The notes under the pieces are model-generated. The model did no database searches and was not told the DNA's origin. It saw only the letters and a program-made list of their open reading frames with translations. Shown here one piece after another: positions 1-6,462 of a stretch of DNA of 9,702 bases. How positions within the stretch are numbered: the first letter of the stretch is position 1; each line of letters begins with the position of its first letter. The position numbers and the translations under genes were made by a program. Source of the stretch: Candidatus Zhuqueibacterota bacterium (GTDB lineage Bacteria; Zhuqueibacterota; Zhuqueibacteria; Thermofontimicrobiales; Thiofontviventaceae); assembly GCA_014729735.1 (NCBI GenBank), contig WJJN01000009.1, positions 1 to 9,702 of the forward strand, read 5' to 3'.

Positions 1-1158
1 GAGATGAGCCGCAAAAATTACAAGGGTATCGTGCTTCCCAGGGAAAACGCCAAAGAGGCAGCCATGGCGCAGAACATCCCTGTTTATCCTGTTGAAAGTC
101 TGCAAGATACGGTTTCGTTTTTCGAAAACGAGTCGAAACCATCTTCATTCAAAATCGATTTGAATGAGGTTTTTTCCGAGAACCGTAAATCCCATTTTGA
201 TTTTCAGGACGTAAAAGGTCAGGAGCACGTAAAACGAGCACTGGAAGTGGCGGCAGCCGGCGGACACAATATTATCATGATCGGACCGCCCGGCTCTGGC
301 AAGACAATGCTTGCCAAAAGACTGCCAACAATTCTCCCGGATTTGACACTGGACGAAGCACTGGAAACCACAAAAATTCATTCTGTTGCGGGTTTGCTAT
401 CATCCAATACAGCGCTCATAGCAACACGCCCGTTCCGTTCGCCGCATCACACAATTTCCGATGCCGGGCTAATCGGCGGCGGTCAAATCCCGCGTCCCGG
501 CGAGGTGAGTCTGTCGCACCATGGCGTGCTGTTCCTCGACGAGTTGCCGGAATTCCGCAAGAATGTACTTGAAGTAATGCGCCAACCGCTGGAAGACGGC
601 AAAGTAACAATCTCCCGTGCGATGCTGTCTCTGACATATCCTGCTGAATTTATGCTCGCTGCAGCCATGAATCCCTGTCCCTGCGGTTATGACACCGATC
701 CGAATAACGATTGTTCATGCACACCGCCGCAAATCCAGCGCTATCTTTCACGAATTTCGGGTCCCCTGCTCGATCGGATCGATATCCACATCGAAGTACC
801 CGCTGTGAAATACAGCGATCTGACCAGCGATATGAAAGGAGATGCATCGGAAACTATCCGGGAGCGCGTAAAAGAAACACGCAAAATCCAATTACAGCGA
901 TTCAGGGAAAAGAAGCATATTTTTTGCAATGCCCGCATGGAGACAAAAGATATCCGGCATTATTGCCGCCTGGATACCGAAGGCGAAAGTCTGCTAAAAG
1001 CAGCGATCACGAAGTTGGGATTATCGGCGCGGGCGTATGATAGAATATTGAAAGTCAGCCGGACGATTGCCGATTTGGAATGCTGTGATAATATCTTGCC
1101 ACAACATGTAAGCGAGGCAATCCAGTATCGCAGCCTGGATCGATATAATTTCATTTAA
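1..1158 (+). CDS. comM: ComM/YifB-family Mg-chelatase-like AAA+ ATPase (5'-truncated by window edge)
   Basis: The frame is open to base 1, and the visible 384 residues lack most of the N-terminal Lon/ChlI-like domain of this roughly 500-residue family. The gene therefore starts upstream and the ATG at 4 is internal. Counting from that ATG, the end of the N-terminal domain covers about residues 1-45. The AAA+ core follows, with Walker A GPPGSGKT (94-101), Walker B GVLFLDE (174-180), the family signature MNPCPCG (222-228) and an arginine-finger region LLDRID (255-260). A cysteine cluster (C225, C227, C237, C239) is typical of YifB and may bind metal. The C-terminal helical Mg_chelatase_C region ends at about 384. 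In Vibrio and Haemophilus, ComM is a hexameric helicase that promotes branch migration during natural transformation; that role here is by homology only. The stop lies 6 bp before the next gene, suggesting cotranscription. The family call is firm. Confidence 0.95.
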   Translation, partial: EMSRKNYKGIVLPRENAKEAAMAQNIPVYPVESLQDTVSFFENESKPSSFKIDLNEVFSENRKSHFDFQDVKGQEHVKRALEVAAAGGHNIIMIGPPGSGKTMLAKRLPTILPDLTLDEALETTKIHSVAGLLSSNTALIATRPFRSPHHTISDAGLIGGGQIPRPGEVSLSHHGVLFLDELPEFRKNVLEVMRQPLEDGKVTISRAMLSLTYPAEFMLAAAMNPCPCGYDTDPNNDCSCTPPQIQRYLSRISGPLLDRIDIHIEVPAVKYSDLTSDMKGDASETIRERVKETRKIQLQRFREKKHIFCNARMETKDIRHYCRLDTEGESLLKAAITKLGLSARAYDRILKVSRTIADLECCDNILPQHVSEAIQYRSLDRYNFI

Positions 1159-1164
1159 ATCGAA

Positions 1165-1521
1165 GTGAAAATCATGAGTATATATACGAATATTCCCGAC
1201 CTAACTGTTTTCTTGTTTTTAGTGCTATTATGTCTTGTCTTCGTTCAGATGATCATGTTGTTTCGAATAAAGAAATTAGCACGAAGAATTTTGAAAATGT
1301 TTGCTAATTTTCAAACAACAATTAACCAGATGAATGGGTTGTCTTCCACAAAATTTATCCGGATCGATAAAACCTGTCAATATTGTAAACATCGCATCGT
1401 TTATTTTCACGGGGACAATGAATCCTATTTTTATCTGAAATGTCGCTTAAAAGATAAAAATGTTAACCAAAATGACACATGTCAGCAATTTGTGTTGGAT
1501 CCGCAAAGTTATAAAATATAG
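1165..1521 (+). CDS. Small single-pass membrane protein with C-terminal four-cysteine domain, function unknown
   Basis: I do not recognise this 118-residue protein. One hydrophobic segment at about residues 14-33 is followed by a basic stretch (RIKKLARR), so the C-terminal part is probably cytoplasmic. That part carries C71, C74, C93 and C106 (CQYC, then KCRL, then TCQQF), a spacing compatible with a small zinc or Fe-S site. The start is uncertain. A GTG at 1165 gives 118 residues and an ATG at 1174 gives 115; neither has a strong Shine-Dalgarno site, and the ATG may be real. The gene lies 6 bp after comM and 7 bp before the STAS gene, so all three probably share an mRNA. The base composition is more AT-rich than comM. 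It is a plausible real gene because of its tight packing and coherent architecture, but no function can be assigned. Confidence 0.75.
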   Translation: MKIMSIYTNIPDLTVFLFLVLLCLVFVQMIMLFRIKKLARRILKMFANFQTTINQMNGLSSTKFIRIDKTCQYCKHRIVYFHGDNESYFYLKCRLKDKNVNQNDTCQQFVLDPQSYKI

Positions 1522-1528
1522 GTGACTT

Positions 1529-1843
1529 ATGGCTTTTCAAACAATTAATATAACAGAGCGCGAGGATGAATTATTGATTAAAGTGCTTGAAAAAAGAATT
1601 TATCTTGGTGTGACTGATATTTTCTCTGAAGAAATCAACCAGGCGCTGAACAAAGATGTGGATACGTTCGTTATTGATATGGGTAATGTTAGCGTGATGA
1701 ATAGTTCGGGCATCGGTGTGCTCATCAAGGCACGGGATGAAATTATGAAGAAAAGCAAATCATTGAAATTGACAAACCTGCAGCCTTTAATGAAAGATAT
1801 TTTCGACCGAATGCGGCTGGATACTCTGTTTGATATTGTATAA
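1529..1843 (+). CDS. STAS-domain anti-sigma-factor antagonist (SpoIIAA/RsbV-like)
   Basis: At 104 residues this is a stand-alone STAS domain of typical length. The hallmark segment VIDMGNVSVMNSSGIGVL (48-65) matches the D-x-S-G loop region of SpoIIAA/RsbV. By alignment with Bacillus SpoIIAA, S60 would be the serine phosphorylated by a partner-switching kinase. The residue usually preceding the two serines is Asp but here is Asn58, which may alter kinase or anti-sigma contacts. Such proteins bind a GHKL anti-sigma kinase and release a sigma factor or another effector. No kinase, phosphatase or sigma gene is visible nearby, so the partner is unknown. The start ATG is preceded by AGGTGA (1520-1525), which overlaps the stop of the upstream gene and indicates translational coupling. 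The stop at 1841-1843 abuts the poly-U end of the convergent minus-strand RNA gene. Confidence 0.92.
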   Translation: MAFQTINITEREDELLIKVLEKRIYLGVTDIFSEEINQALNKDVDTFVIDMGNVSVMNSSGIGVLIKARDEIMKKSKSLKLTNLQPLMKDIFDRMRLDTLFDIV

Positions 1844-1860
1844 AAAAAAAGTCCCTGCAA
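1842..1860 (-). terminator. Intrinsic terminator formed by the RNA closing stem and U-run
   Basis: On the minus strand the 3' half of the closing stem (TTGCAGGGAC, 1860-1851) is followed directly by nine T residues (1850-1842). A GC-rich helix plus a U-run is the standard form of a factor-independent terminator, and it fixes the transcript's strand. The plus strand has only TTT followed by GCGG after its version of the stem. Confidence 0.7.
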
Positions 1861-2032
1861 CGAGATGGGGTTATAAAGAACCGTGTTTGACACGGTGGGT
1901 ACCAGCCTAAACGCTTTTTACTTCCACTATCCGCCGTAAGCGGAGAGGCTTGTAATACACGTCCAGAGCGAAGCTCCCATAATATAGGTGTTGGCTCTTT
2001 ATAATTGTCCCATCTTTCACTTGCAGGGCTTT
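1842..2032 (-). ncRNA. ssrS: Structured RNA of about 190 nt, 6S RNA (ssrS) candidate
   Basis: On the minus strand the region folds into a long interrupted rod. CCCTGCAA (2028-2021) pairs with TTGCAGGG (1860-1853). GATGGG (2014-2009) pairs with CCCATC (1869-1864). TTATAAAGAGCC (2004-1993) pairs with GGTTCTTTATAA (1882-1871), with one G-U. An AAAG/CTTT extension of the first helix runs into a U-run at 1850-1842. The interior holds a hairpin CCGTGT-CAA-ACACGG (1895-1881) on the 3' side next to the closing stem, where E. coli 6S RNA also has its bubble hairpin. It also holds GAGC-TTC-GCTC, and a distal arm closed by AGCCT/AGGCT. A promoter sits just upstream. Size, rod shape, a large central bubble and the closing stem fit 6S RNA, which sequesters sigma70 RNA polymerase. 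The RNA gene is well supported. The 6S identity is inferred from architecture, not from a profile search. Confidence 0.7.
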
Positions 2033-2040
2033 GCGGATAT

Positions 2041-2070
2041 AATTTAATAAAAAAATACATTAAAAGTCAA
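2041..2070 (-). promoter_or_regulatory. Sigma70-type promoter for the minus-strand structured RNA
   Basis: Reading the minus strand, TTGACT (2070-2065) is a good -35 element. It is followed after 18 bp by TAAATT (2046-2041) as the -10, with TTAAAT in an overlapping register at 17 bp. Transcription would start at about 2034-2030, immediately at the first paired bases of the RNA. This coincidence of promoter and structured 5' end supports both calls. Confidence 0.6.
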
Positions 2071-2179
2071 GTAAAAAAATATTTTTTTTTGCATTGATTT
2101 GAATGTTTTAAGCCATTTAATTTTAATATTTTAAATCACAAATAAATGCTAATTTTGTACTAATTTTAATTATTAAGCC
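2071..2179 (+). other. AT-rich intergenic region upstream of the DUF2905-nfeD-slipin operon
   Basis: This very AT-rich stretch must hold the promoter for the downstream operon. I see only weak candidates: TTGATT (2094-2099) with TTAATT (2117-2122) 17 bp later, and TAATTTTG (2150-2157), which matches the Bacteroidetes-type -10 pattern TAnnTTTG but lacks a convincing upstream partner. There is no Shine-Dalgarno site before the ATG at 2180. Confidence 0.35.
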
Positions 2180-2401
2180 ATGAATGCCCAGAACCTTGGT
2201 AAACTCGTCTTAATTATCGGCATTATTTTGGTTGTCTTTGGTCTGGTTTTAATGTATATTAAAAAAGTACCATTAATCGGACGGCTTCCTGGTGATATTA
2301 TCATTAGAAAAGAGAATTTTACATTTTATTTTCCTATAACTTCGAGTATTATTATCAGCCTGATTATTTCATTAATAGTCTATTTATTAAAGAGAAGATA
2401 A
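2180..2401 (+). CDS. DUF2905 family small membrane protein
   Basis: At 73 residues this has the characteristic DUF2905 layout. The first membrane segment is at about residues 8-26. It is followed by the signature loop GRLPGDIIIRKENFTFYFPI (34-53), which links to a second membrane segment (about 54-69) and a short basic tail. The family is widespread in bacteria and its function is not established. The ATG is the only sensible start, but it has no SD, only AT-rich sequence, unlike several other genes in this window. The stop codon (2399-2401) is immediately followed by the ATG of nfeD with zero spacing, which implies translational coupling and a role linked to the protease/SPFH pair. Such a role is inference from context only. 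Confidence 0.9.
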   Translation: MNAQNLGKLVLIIGIILVVFGLVLMYIKKVPLIGRLPGDIIIRKENFTFYFPITSSIIISLIISLIVYLLKRR

Positions 2402-3700
2402 ATGAAAATACTTCGACTTTTTGCATTGATATTCATTCTATTTTTATTCTCAAATATAGCTTACGCTCAGCGAAAGTTTGTGGATATCATCCAAATTCAG
2501 GGCGGAACGGTAAATCCGGTTTCTGCCGAATATATAATCGAAGCAATTGACAGGGCGGAAACGAATGGTGCCCAGTGCCTGATCCTCGAACTGGATACGC
2601 CGGGTGGTCTGCTATCGGCGACGCAGAGCATCGTAAAACGAATGCTGAGCTCCAATGTACCACTGGTGGTTTACGTTTCTCCCAGCGGTGCCGGCGCGGT
2701 TTCTGCCGGCGTTTCGATCACTATCGCAGCGCATTTCGCAGTAATGACACCAGGAACGAGTATAGGCGCGGCACACCCTGTAACAGGAGGCGGTTCCGCG
2801 GATACTTCAGATGTCGGAATTCAGAAAGCAACGAACTGGTGGGCTTCGTTTAACAAGTCGATTGCTGAAAAGCGCGGACGAAATCCGGATTGGGTAGTCC
2901 AGGCAGTAAAACAGAGCATTTCTGCCACAGAAACAGAGGCACTCCAAAATAATGTCATTGATTTTATCTGCCCTGATATCGATAGCCTGCTTACTTTGCT
3001 TGACGGCAAAACTGCCAATGTAGATACCGGCAGCGTGATGCTGAAGACGAAAAATGCGAGGATTAAATTCCACGAGATGAATATGCGGGCGAAAATCCTT
3101 GACATGATATCCAATCCGTCCATTGCCTATATTTTGATGATGTTGGGACTATTAGGTATTTATTTTGAACTATCCAATCCAGGAGCGATATTACCCGGAG
3201 TTTTGGGAGGAATTTTTCTGATTCTGGCTTTCTTCGCATTACAGCAACTTCCGGTGAATGCAGCAGGAATTCTTCTCATTTTATTTGCCACTGTACTTTT
3301 TATACTGGAGGTCAAAATTACAAGTTACGGCATTCTAACAATCGGAGGGATTGTCGCTATGCTATTAGGATCATTAATGTTATTCAAAAGCACCCCCACT
3401 ATGGATGTCCATCTCCCGCTGACGATAATTTTGGCTGTCACTATTACGACCGCTGCTTTCTTTATATTTGCCATCAGTATGGCTTTGAAAACGAAGCTGA
3501 CAAAAGTGACAACCGGCAAGGAGGGAATTATCGGCGAAATCGGAACTGCGGTGTCCAAAATTGCACCGGAGGGAGATGTGAAGGTTCACGGAGAATATTG
3601 GAAAGCTTTCAGCGATGAGCCGATCAAAAAAGGCGATAAAATTGTCGTCGAAAATGTTGAAGGTTTGAAATTAAAAGTTAAAAAACAAGTTAATATTTAG
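2402..3700 (+). CDS. nfeD: Long-form NfeD membrane-bound serine protease (ClpP class)
   Basis: This 432-residue protein has three regions. A signal peptide (1-22, ending AYA) leads into a ClpP/SppA-like protease domain (about 27-215). Hydrophobic membrane segments lie at about 239-258, 262-282, 286-303, 308-328 and 338-362. A C-terminal soluble OB-fold NfeD domain (about 370-430) contains GKEGIIGEIGTA and WKAFSDEPIKKGDKIVV. The predicted catalytic serine is S101 in GAVSAG, and K142 is the likely dyad lysine. Their separation of 41 residues equals that of S97/K138 in Pyrococcus PH1510, which strongly supports an active enzyme. PH1510 cleaves the C-terminal hydrophobic region of its partner p-stomatin. 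Here the partner lies 23 bp downstream, reproducing the canonical nfeD-stomatin operon. The protease domain should be extracytoplasmic, given the signal peptide. Confidence 0.95.
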   Translation: MKILRLFALIFILFLFSNIAYAQRKFVDIIQIQGGTVNPVSAEYIIEAIDRAETNGAQCLILELDTPGGLLSATQSIVKRMLSSNVPLVVYVSPSGAGAVSAGVSITIAAHFAVMTPGTSIGAAHPVTGGGSADTSDVGIQKATNWWASFNKSIAEKRGRNPDWVVQAVKQSISATETEALQNNVIDFICPDIDSLLTLLDGKTANVDTGSVMLKTKNARIKFHEMNMRAKILDMISNPSIAYILMMLGLLGIYFELSNPGAILPGVLGGIFLILAFFALQQLPVNAAGILLILFATVLFILEVKITSYGILTIGGIVAMLLGSLMLFKSTPTMDVHLPLTIILAVTITTAAFFIFAISMALKTKLTKVTTGKEGIIGEIGTAVSKIAPEGDVKVHGEYWKAFSDEPIKKGDKIVVENVEGLKLKVKKQVNI

Positions 3701-3723
3701 ATGTTCAGATAAGGAGACATATT

Positions 3724-4473
3724 ATGCAGACTTTCTTCGTTCCAGTACTTATCATCGTTATCTTTATTCTGGCAAGTGCCATTAAAATTTTAAAGGAATA
3801 CGAGCGTGGTGTCATCTTTCGATTAGGTCGTCTCGCGGGCGCCAGAGGACCCGGACTCATTTTATTGATCCCGTTGATCGATCGTATGGTGAAAATAAGC
3901 CTGCGTACACTTGCTATGGATGTGCCACCGCAGGATGTTATTACAAAAGATAACGTTTCGGTTAAAGTAAATGCGGTTCTCTATTTTCGAGTTATCGAAC
4001 CGACCAAAGCTGTAGTTGAAGTGGAAGATTATTTGTTTGCCACGTCGCAGTTGGCGCAGACAACGCTTCGAAGCATTTTAGGACAGGCGGAGCTTGATGA
4101 GCTGCTTTCCGCCCGTGAAAAAATAAATCAGGAACTGCAGGAAATTATCGATAACCACACAGATCCCTGGGGAATAAAAGTCAGCCTGGTCGAAATCAAA
4201 CATGTTGATCTGCCCCAGGAAATGCAGCGTGCGATGGCGCGACAGGCAGAGGCAGAGCGTGAGCGCCGAGCTAAAGTCATTCACGCCGCGGGTGAATACG
4301 AAGCATCTGAAAAGTTGGCTGAGGCTGCCGGCAGAATAGAAGGGCATCCCACCGCGCTTCAACTACGCTTTCTGCAAACGCTAACAGAAGTTGCATCTGA
4401 AAATAATTCTACCACTGTCTTCCCTGTTCCTATCGATCTTTTCAAGGCATTCTTGGACAAGAAATCTGAATAA
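3724..4473 (+). CDS. Slipin / stomatin-like SPFH (band 7) protein
   Basis: This 249-residue protein starts with a hydrophobic membrane anchor (about 4-21). The SPFH domain follows (about 25-190), containing EYERGVIFRLGRL, GPGLILLIP, DVPPQDVITKDNVSVKVNAVLYFRV and SQLAQTTLRSILGQAELDELL. Next comes a charged Ala/Glu-rich coiled-coil segment (about 168-205) and a hydrophobic C-terminus (STTVFPVPIDLF) resembling the region cut by NfeD in archaeal p-stomatin. Slipins form large membrane-associated oligomers that organise membrane microdomains and scaffold proteases. A clear Shine-Dalgarno AAGGAG (3711-3716) lies 8 bp before the ATG. Its place directly after nfeD is the conserved arrangement, and a strong hairpin follows the stop. 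The length is typical of prokaryotic slipins. Confidence 0.95.
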   Translation: MQTFFVPVLIIVIFILASAIKILKEYERGVIFRLGRLAGARGPGLILLIPLIDRMVKISLRTLAMDVPPQDVITKDNVSVKVNAVLYFRVIEPTKAVVEVEDYLFATSQLAQTTLRSILGQAELDELLSAREKINQELQEIIDNHTDPWGIKVSLVEIKHVDLPQEMQRAMARQAEAERERRAKVIHAAGEYEASEKLAEAAGRIEGHPTALQLRFLQTLTEVASENNSTTVFPVPIDLFKAFLDKKSE

Positions 4474-4506
4474 CTGCGTTGGCAAATATTAATTTGACTT
4501 ATAACT

Positions 4507-4533
4507 CGGAGTCTGCTCTCTCAGCAGACTCCG
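4507..4533 (+). terminator. Perfect 11-bp hairpin downstream of the slipin gene, probable terminator
   Basis: CGGAGTCTGCT (4507-4517) and AGCAGACTCCG (4523-4533) are exact inverted complements around a five-base loop CTCTC. It lies 33 bp after the slipin stop. The T-tract after it is weak (TGTTGGTTTC), so it may act as a leaky terminator or as an mRNA 3'-end stabiliser. It argues against the radical SAM frame starting upstream at TTG 4479. Confidence 0.65.
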
Positions 4534-4565
4534 TGTTGGTTTCAATAAACAAATTTATCCAATTT

Positions 4566-6014
4566 ATGAAAAACAACATAATTTTATTGGTCAATCCCTG
4601 GATTTATGATTTTGCAGCTTATGATTTCTGGATTAAGCCAATGGGGCTGCTATCGATTGGATCCATCCTGGAACATTTTGGATATAAAACATTTTTGATT
4701 GATTGTATGGACCGGTTTCATCCTTTGATCTTAAAAAAATCAACGAGAGGCATATCCCCGAAACACAAATACGGCACAGGAAAATTTTTGAGACAGGTAG
4801 TTGAAAAGCCTGAAATGCTTTCAGATATTCCGCGAAAATATTGCCGCTACGGTATGCCAATGGACACGTTCAATGAAGCTCTCTCAAATATTCCACAGCC
4901 GGATGTCATTCTCGTCACATCAATGATGACTTATTGGTACCCCGGACCGTTCAAGGCAATCGAATTGCTCAGACAGGCGTTTCCGAAAACCAGGATAATT
5001 TTGGGCGGCATTTATGCGACTTTATACCATGAGCACGCTGAGAAATATTCAGGAGCAGATGTCGTTATCACCGGTCCCGGCGAGAGACAGGCACTACAAC
5101 TGGTCGATCAAATTACGGGAAATGAATCGGATTGGAATCTTTTCCCGGAAAAATGGAGTGAAATGCCCGAGCCCTCGTATCGATATTACAATACATTAGC
5201 TTCGGTACCTGTAATGACGTCGCGGGGTTGTCCGTATCGATGTTCATTTTGTGCGTCCTATTTGCTATGCGATACCTTCGAGCAGAAAGAACCGCAGCGG
5301 ATTCTCGAGCATATTGAATATCATTACCGAAAACGCCATGTCAATCAATTCGCTTTCTTTGATGACGCGCTGTTAGTGAATAAGGAAGCTCACATCAAGA
5401 AGATTTTAGAAGGCTGTGAAAACAGATCGGTTCACGTTAATTTTCATACACCGAACGGTTTGCATGCAGGCAAAATTGATGCGGAAATAGCACAAATAAT
5501 GTTCAAAACAAATTTCAAAACAATTCGGCTGAGCTATGAGACCTCGAACAAAGCTCGACAAAAAGAGATGCTGCACAAGGTTTCCGACGATGCACTGAGC
5601 AATGCGCTGGACCATCTGGAAAATGCGGGGTATGCCCGCAATCATATCGATGTTTATGTCATCATGGGACTTCCGGGTCAGGAACTTGAAGAAGTCGTAG
5701 ATAGCATGATATTTGTTAATTCACTCGGGGCGAAGGTAAGGTTGACATCATTTTCCCCGATTCCCAACACTGTCGATTGGAACCGAGCGGTCACAAGATT
5801 TGAAATGGAAGAAAATCCTGATCCCTTATTAACAAACAACACGATTTTTCCGTTGAAGAATGAACGACAAACATACGATCAATTCCAGAATTTAAGAAAT
5901 TTATCAAAGGTATTAAATTACGCTCTCGATCAGGATATCAGTTTATTTCGCCAAACGCATCTAAATGAAATATTCTATGCCGCGATGAATAAATATTTTA
6001 AATTAAATAAATAA
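4566..6014 (+). CDS. B12-binding-domain radical SAM protein, specific function unknown
   Basis: From the ATG at 4566 the protein has 482 residues. The N-terminal part (about 1-185) looks like a cobalamin-binding-type Rossmann domain. It has IILLVNP (5-11), GLLSIGSILEHFGY (27-40), DVILVTSMM (113-121), RIILGGIYAT (143-152) and GADVVITGPGE (163-173). The His of the classical DxHxxG B12 motif is not apparent, as in many members. The radical SAM core begins at GCPYRCSFC with C222, C226 and C229, the CxxxCxxC ligands of the [4Fe-4S] cluster. Later motifs FAFFDDALL and VYVIMGLPGQ are typical of the barrel. The frame extends upstream to a TTG at 4479. That extension spans the perfect hairpin and lacks a Shine-Dalgarno site, while the ATG product starts right at the expected first beta strand. 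Neighbours give no substrate clue; possible roles include methylation, cyclisation or lipid modification. Confidence 0.9.
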   Translation: MKNNIILLVNPWIYDFAAYDFWIKPMGLLSIGSILEHFGYKTFLIDCMDRFHPLILKKSTRGISPKHKYGTGKFLRQVVEKPEMLSDIPRKYCRYGMPMDTFNEALSNIPQPDVILVTSMMTYWYPGPFKAIELLRQAFPKTRIILGGIYATLYHEHAEKYSGADVVITGPGERQALQLVDQITGNESDWNLFPEKWSEMPEPSYRYYNTLASVPVMTSRGCPYRCSFCASYLLCDTFEQKEPQRILEHIEYHYRKRHVNQFAFFDDALLVNKEAHIKKILEGCENRSVHVNFHTPNGLHAGKIDAEIAQIMFKTNFKTIRLSYETSNKARQKEMLHKVSDDALSNALDHLENAGYARNHIDVYVIMGLPGQELEEVVDSMIFVNSLGAKVRLTSFSPIPNTVDWNRAVTRFEMEENPDPLLTNNTIFPLKNERQTYDQFQNLRNLSKVLNYALDQDISLFRQTHLNEIFYAAMNKYFKLNK

Positions 6015-6403
6015 AAGAATATACTCCGCCGAACAAAAAATTGCCGATTTATCCGGTTAATAACTTATTTATAATCAACTTGGTCATAAAGATAAAATAT
6101 TAAAATATTTCAATTTTAAAAAAAACTTCTTGACAATTTCTGTCTTATTAGTTATATTTTATGTTAATGTAACAACTTTCACAATAAATTAAGATGATAA
6201 CTATGGTTGATTTCTATACTTACACCTATTTTTCTGAAAGCGCTTGCCGAGAAACTTCAAGAAAGAATATCTACTGTACTAAGAACCAATCTGTAAATTG
6301 TATATTTTTCAAAATGACGAATATACTCATTTCAAGCTAATGTCAATTCCAACTAAATTAATTATGACTTAAAATAAGAGAGTAACTAGACATTCATTTG
6401 TTT
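6015..6403 (+). other. Non-coding stretch: AT-rich spacer, strong promoter and start of a long leader
   Basis: No convincing gene lies here. The first part (6015-6129) is AT-rich, with a short A/T-only inverted repeat around 6098-6113 and no clear terminator for the radical SAM gene. A near-consensus promoter follows at 6130-6158. From about 6165 onward the sequence would be a transcribed leader of about 390 nt ahead of the lipoprotein gene. I see no recognisable riboswitch class. A 45-codon frame at 6203-6340 lacks a good SD and is probably chance. Confidence 0.6.
6130..6158 (+). promoter_or_regulatory. Near-consensus sigma70-type promoter for the lipoprotein-receptor operon
   Basis: TTGACA (6130-6135) is a perfect -35 hexamer. 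It is followed after exactly 17 bp by TATATT (6153-6158), one base from TATAAT. It is the best promoter match in the window, lies in the large intergenic gap and points at the lipoprotein gene. Transcription should begin near 6165, implying a 5' leader of about 390 nt. Confidence 0.75.
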
Positions 6404-6422
6404 AAGGAGGTGATTAGAAAAA
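6404..6422 (+). repeat. Direct repeat copy 1: extended Shine-Dalgarno element without a start codon
   Basis: AAGGAGGTGATTAGAAAAA occurs here and again at 6463-6481 with no mismatch. Its first 11 bases, AAGGAGGTGAT, are fully complementary to the usual 3' tail of 16S rRNA (ATCACCTCCTT), far longer than an ordinary SD. No ATG, GTG or TTG lies 4-12 bases downstream; the first is a TTG at 6432, about 17 bases on. It is therefore not a normal initiation site, but could hold a 30S subunit on the leader. A TTG at 6398 opens a 15-codon frame that reads across it (MFKEVIRKTKVIVTK). Confidence 0.8.
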
Positions 6423-6462
6423 CAAAAGTTATTGTTACAAAATGAACCAGAAACCTGAACTG

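Noticed and set aside
711..1040. A 109-codon plus-strand frame within comM
   Set aside because: It overlaps the AAA+ core in another frame and shows no domain, so it is a shadow of the real gene.
1842..2035. Alternative readings of the structured RNA as tmRNA, SRP RNA, RNase P RNA or a riboswitch
   Set aside because: The length and absence of a tRNA-like CCA end exclude tmRNA. The conserved SRP GGAAGCAGCC loop and the RNase P GAAAGUCC-type core are absent. It points away from the DUF2905 operon and has its own promoter and terminator.
1743..2060. A 105-codon minus-strand frame across the STAS 3' end and the intergenic region
   Set aside because: It runs through the structured RNA, its terminator and the 3' end of the STAS gene. 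The helices and promoter explain the sequence better than a protein does.
6098..6113. Inverted repeat AAATATT/AATATTT just upstream of the promoter, possible terminator
   Set aside because: It is composed only of A and T and would form a weak stem. Such palindromes are common in AT-rich spacers.
6203..6340. A 45-codon plus-strand frame in the long leader (begins MVDFYTYTYF)
   Set aside because: There is no good SD, no membrane or signal segment and no recognisable motif, and a frame of this length is expected by chance. It would be worth reviving only if conserved in relatives.
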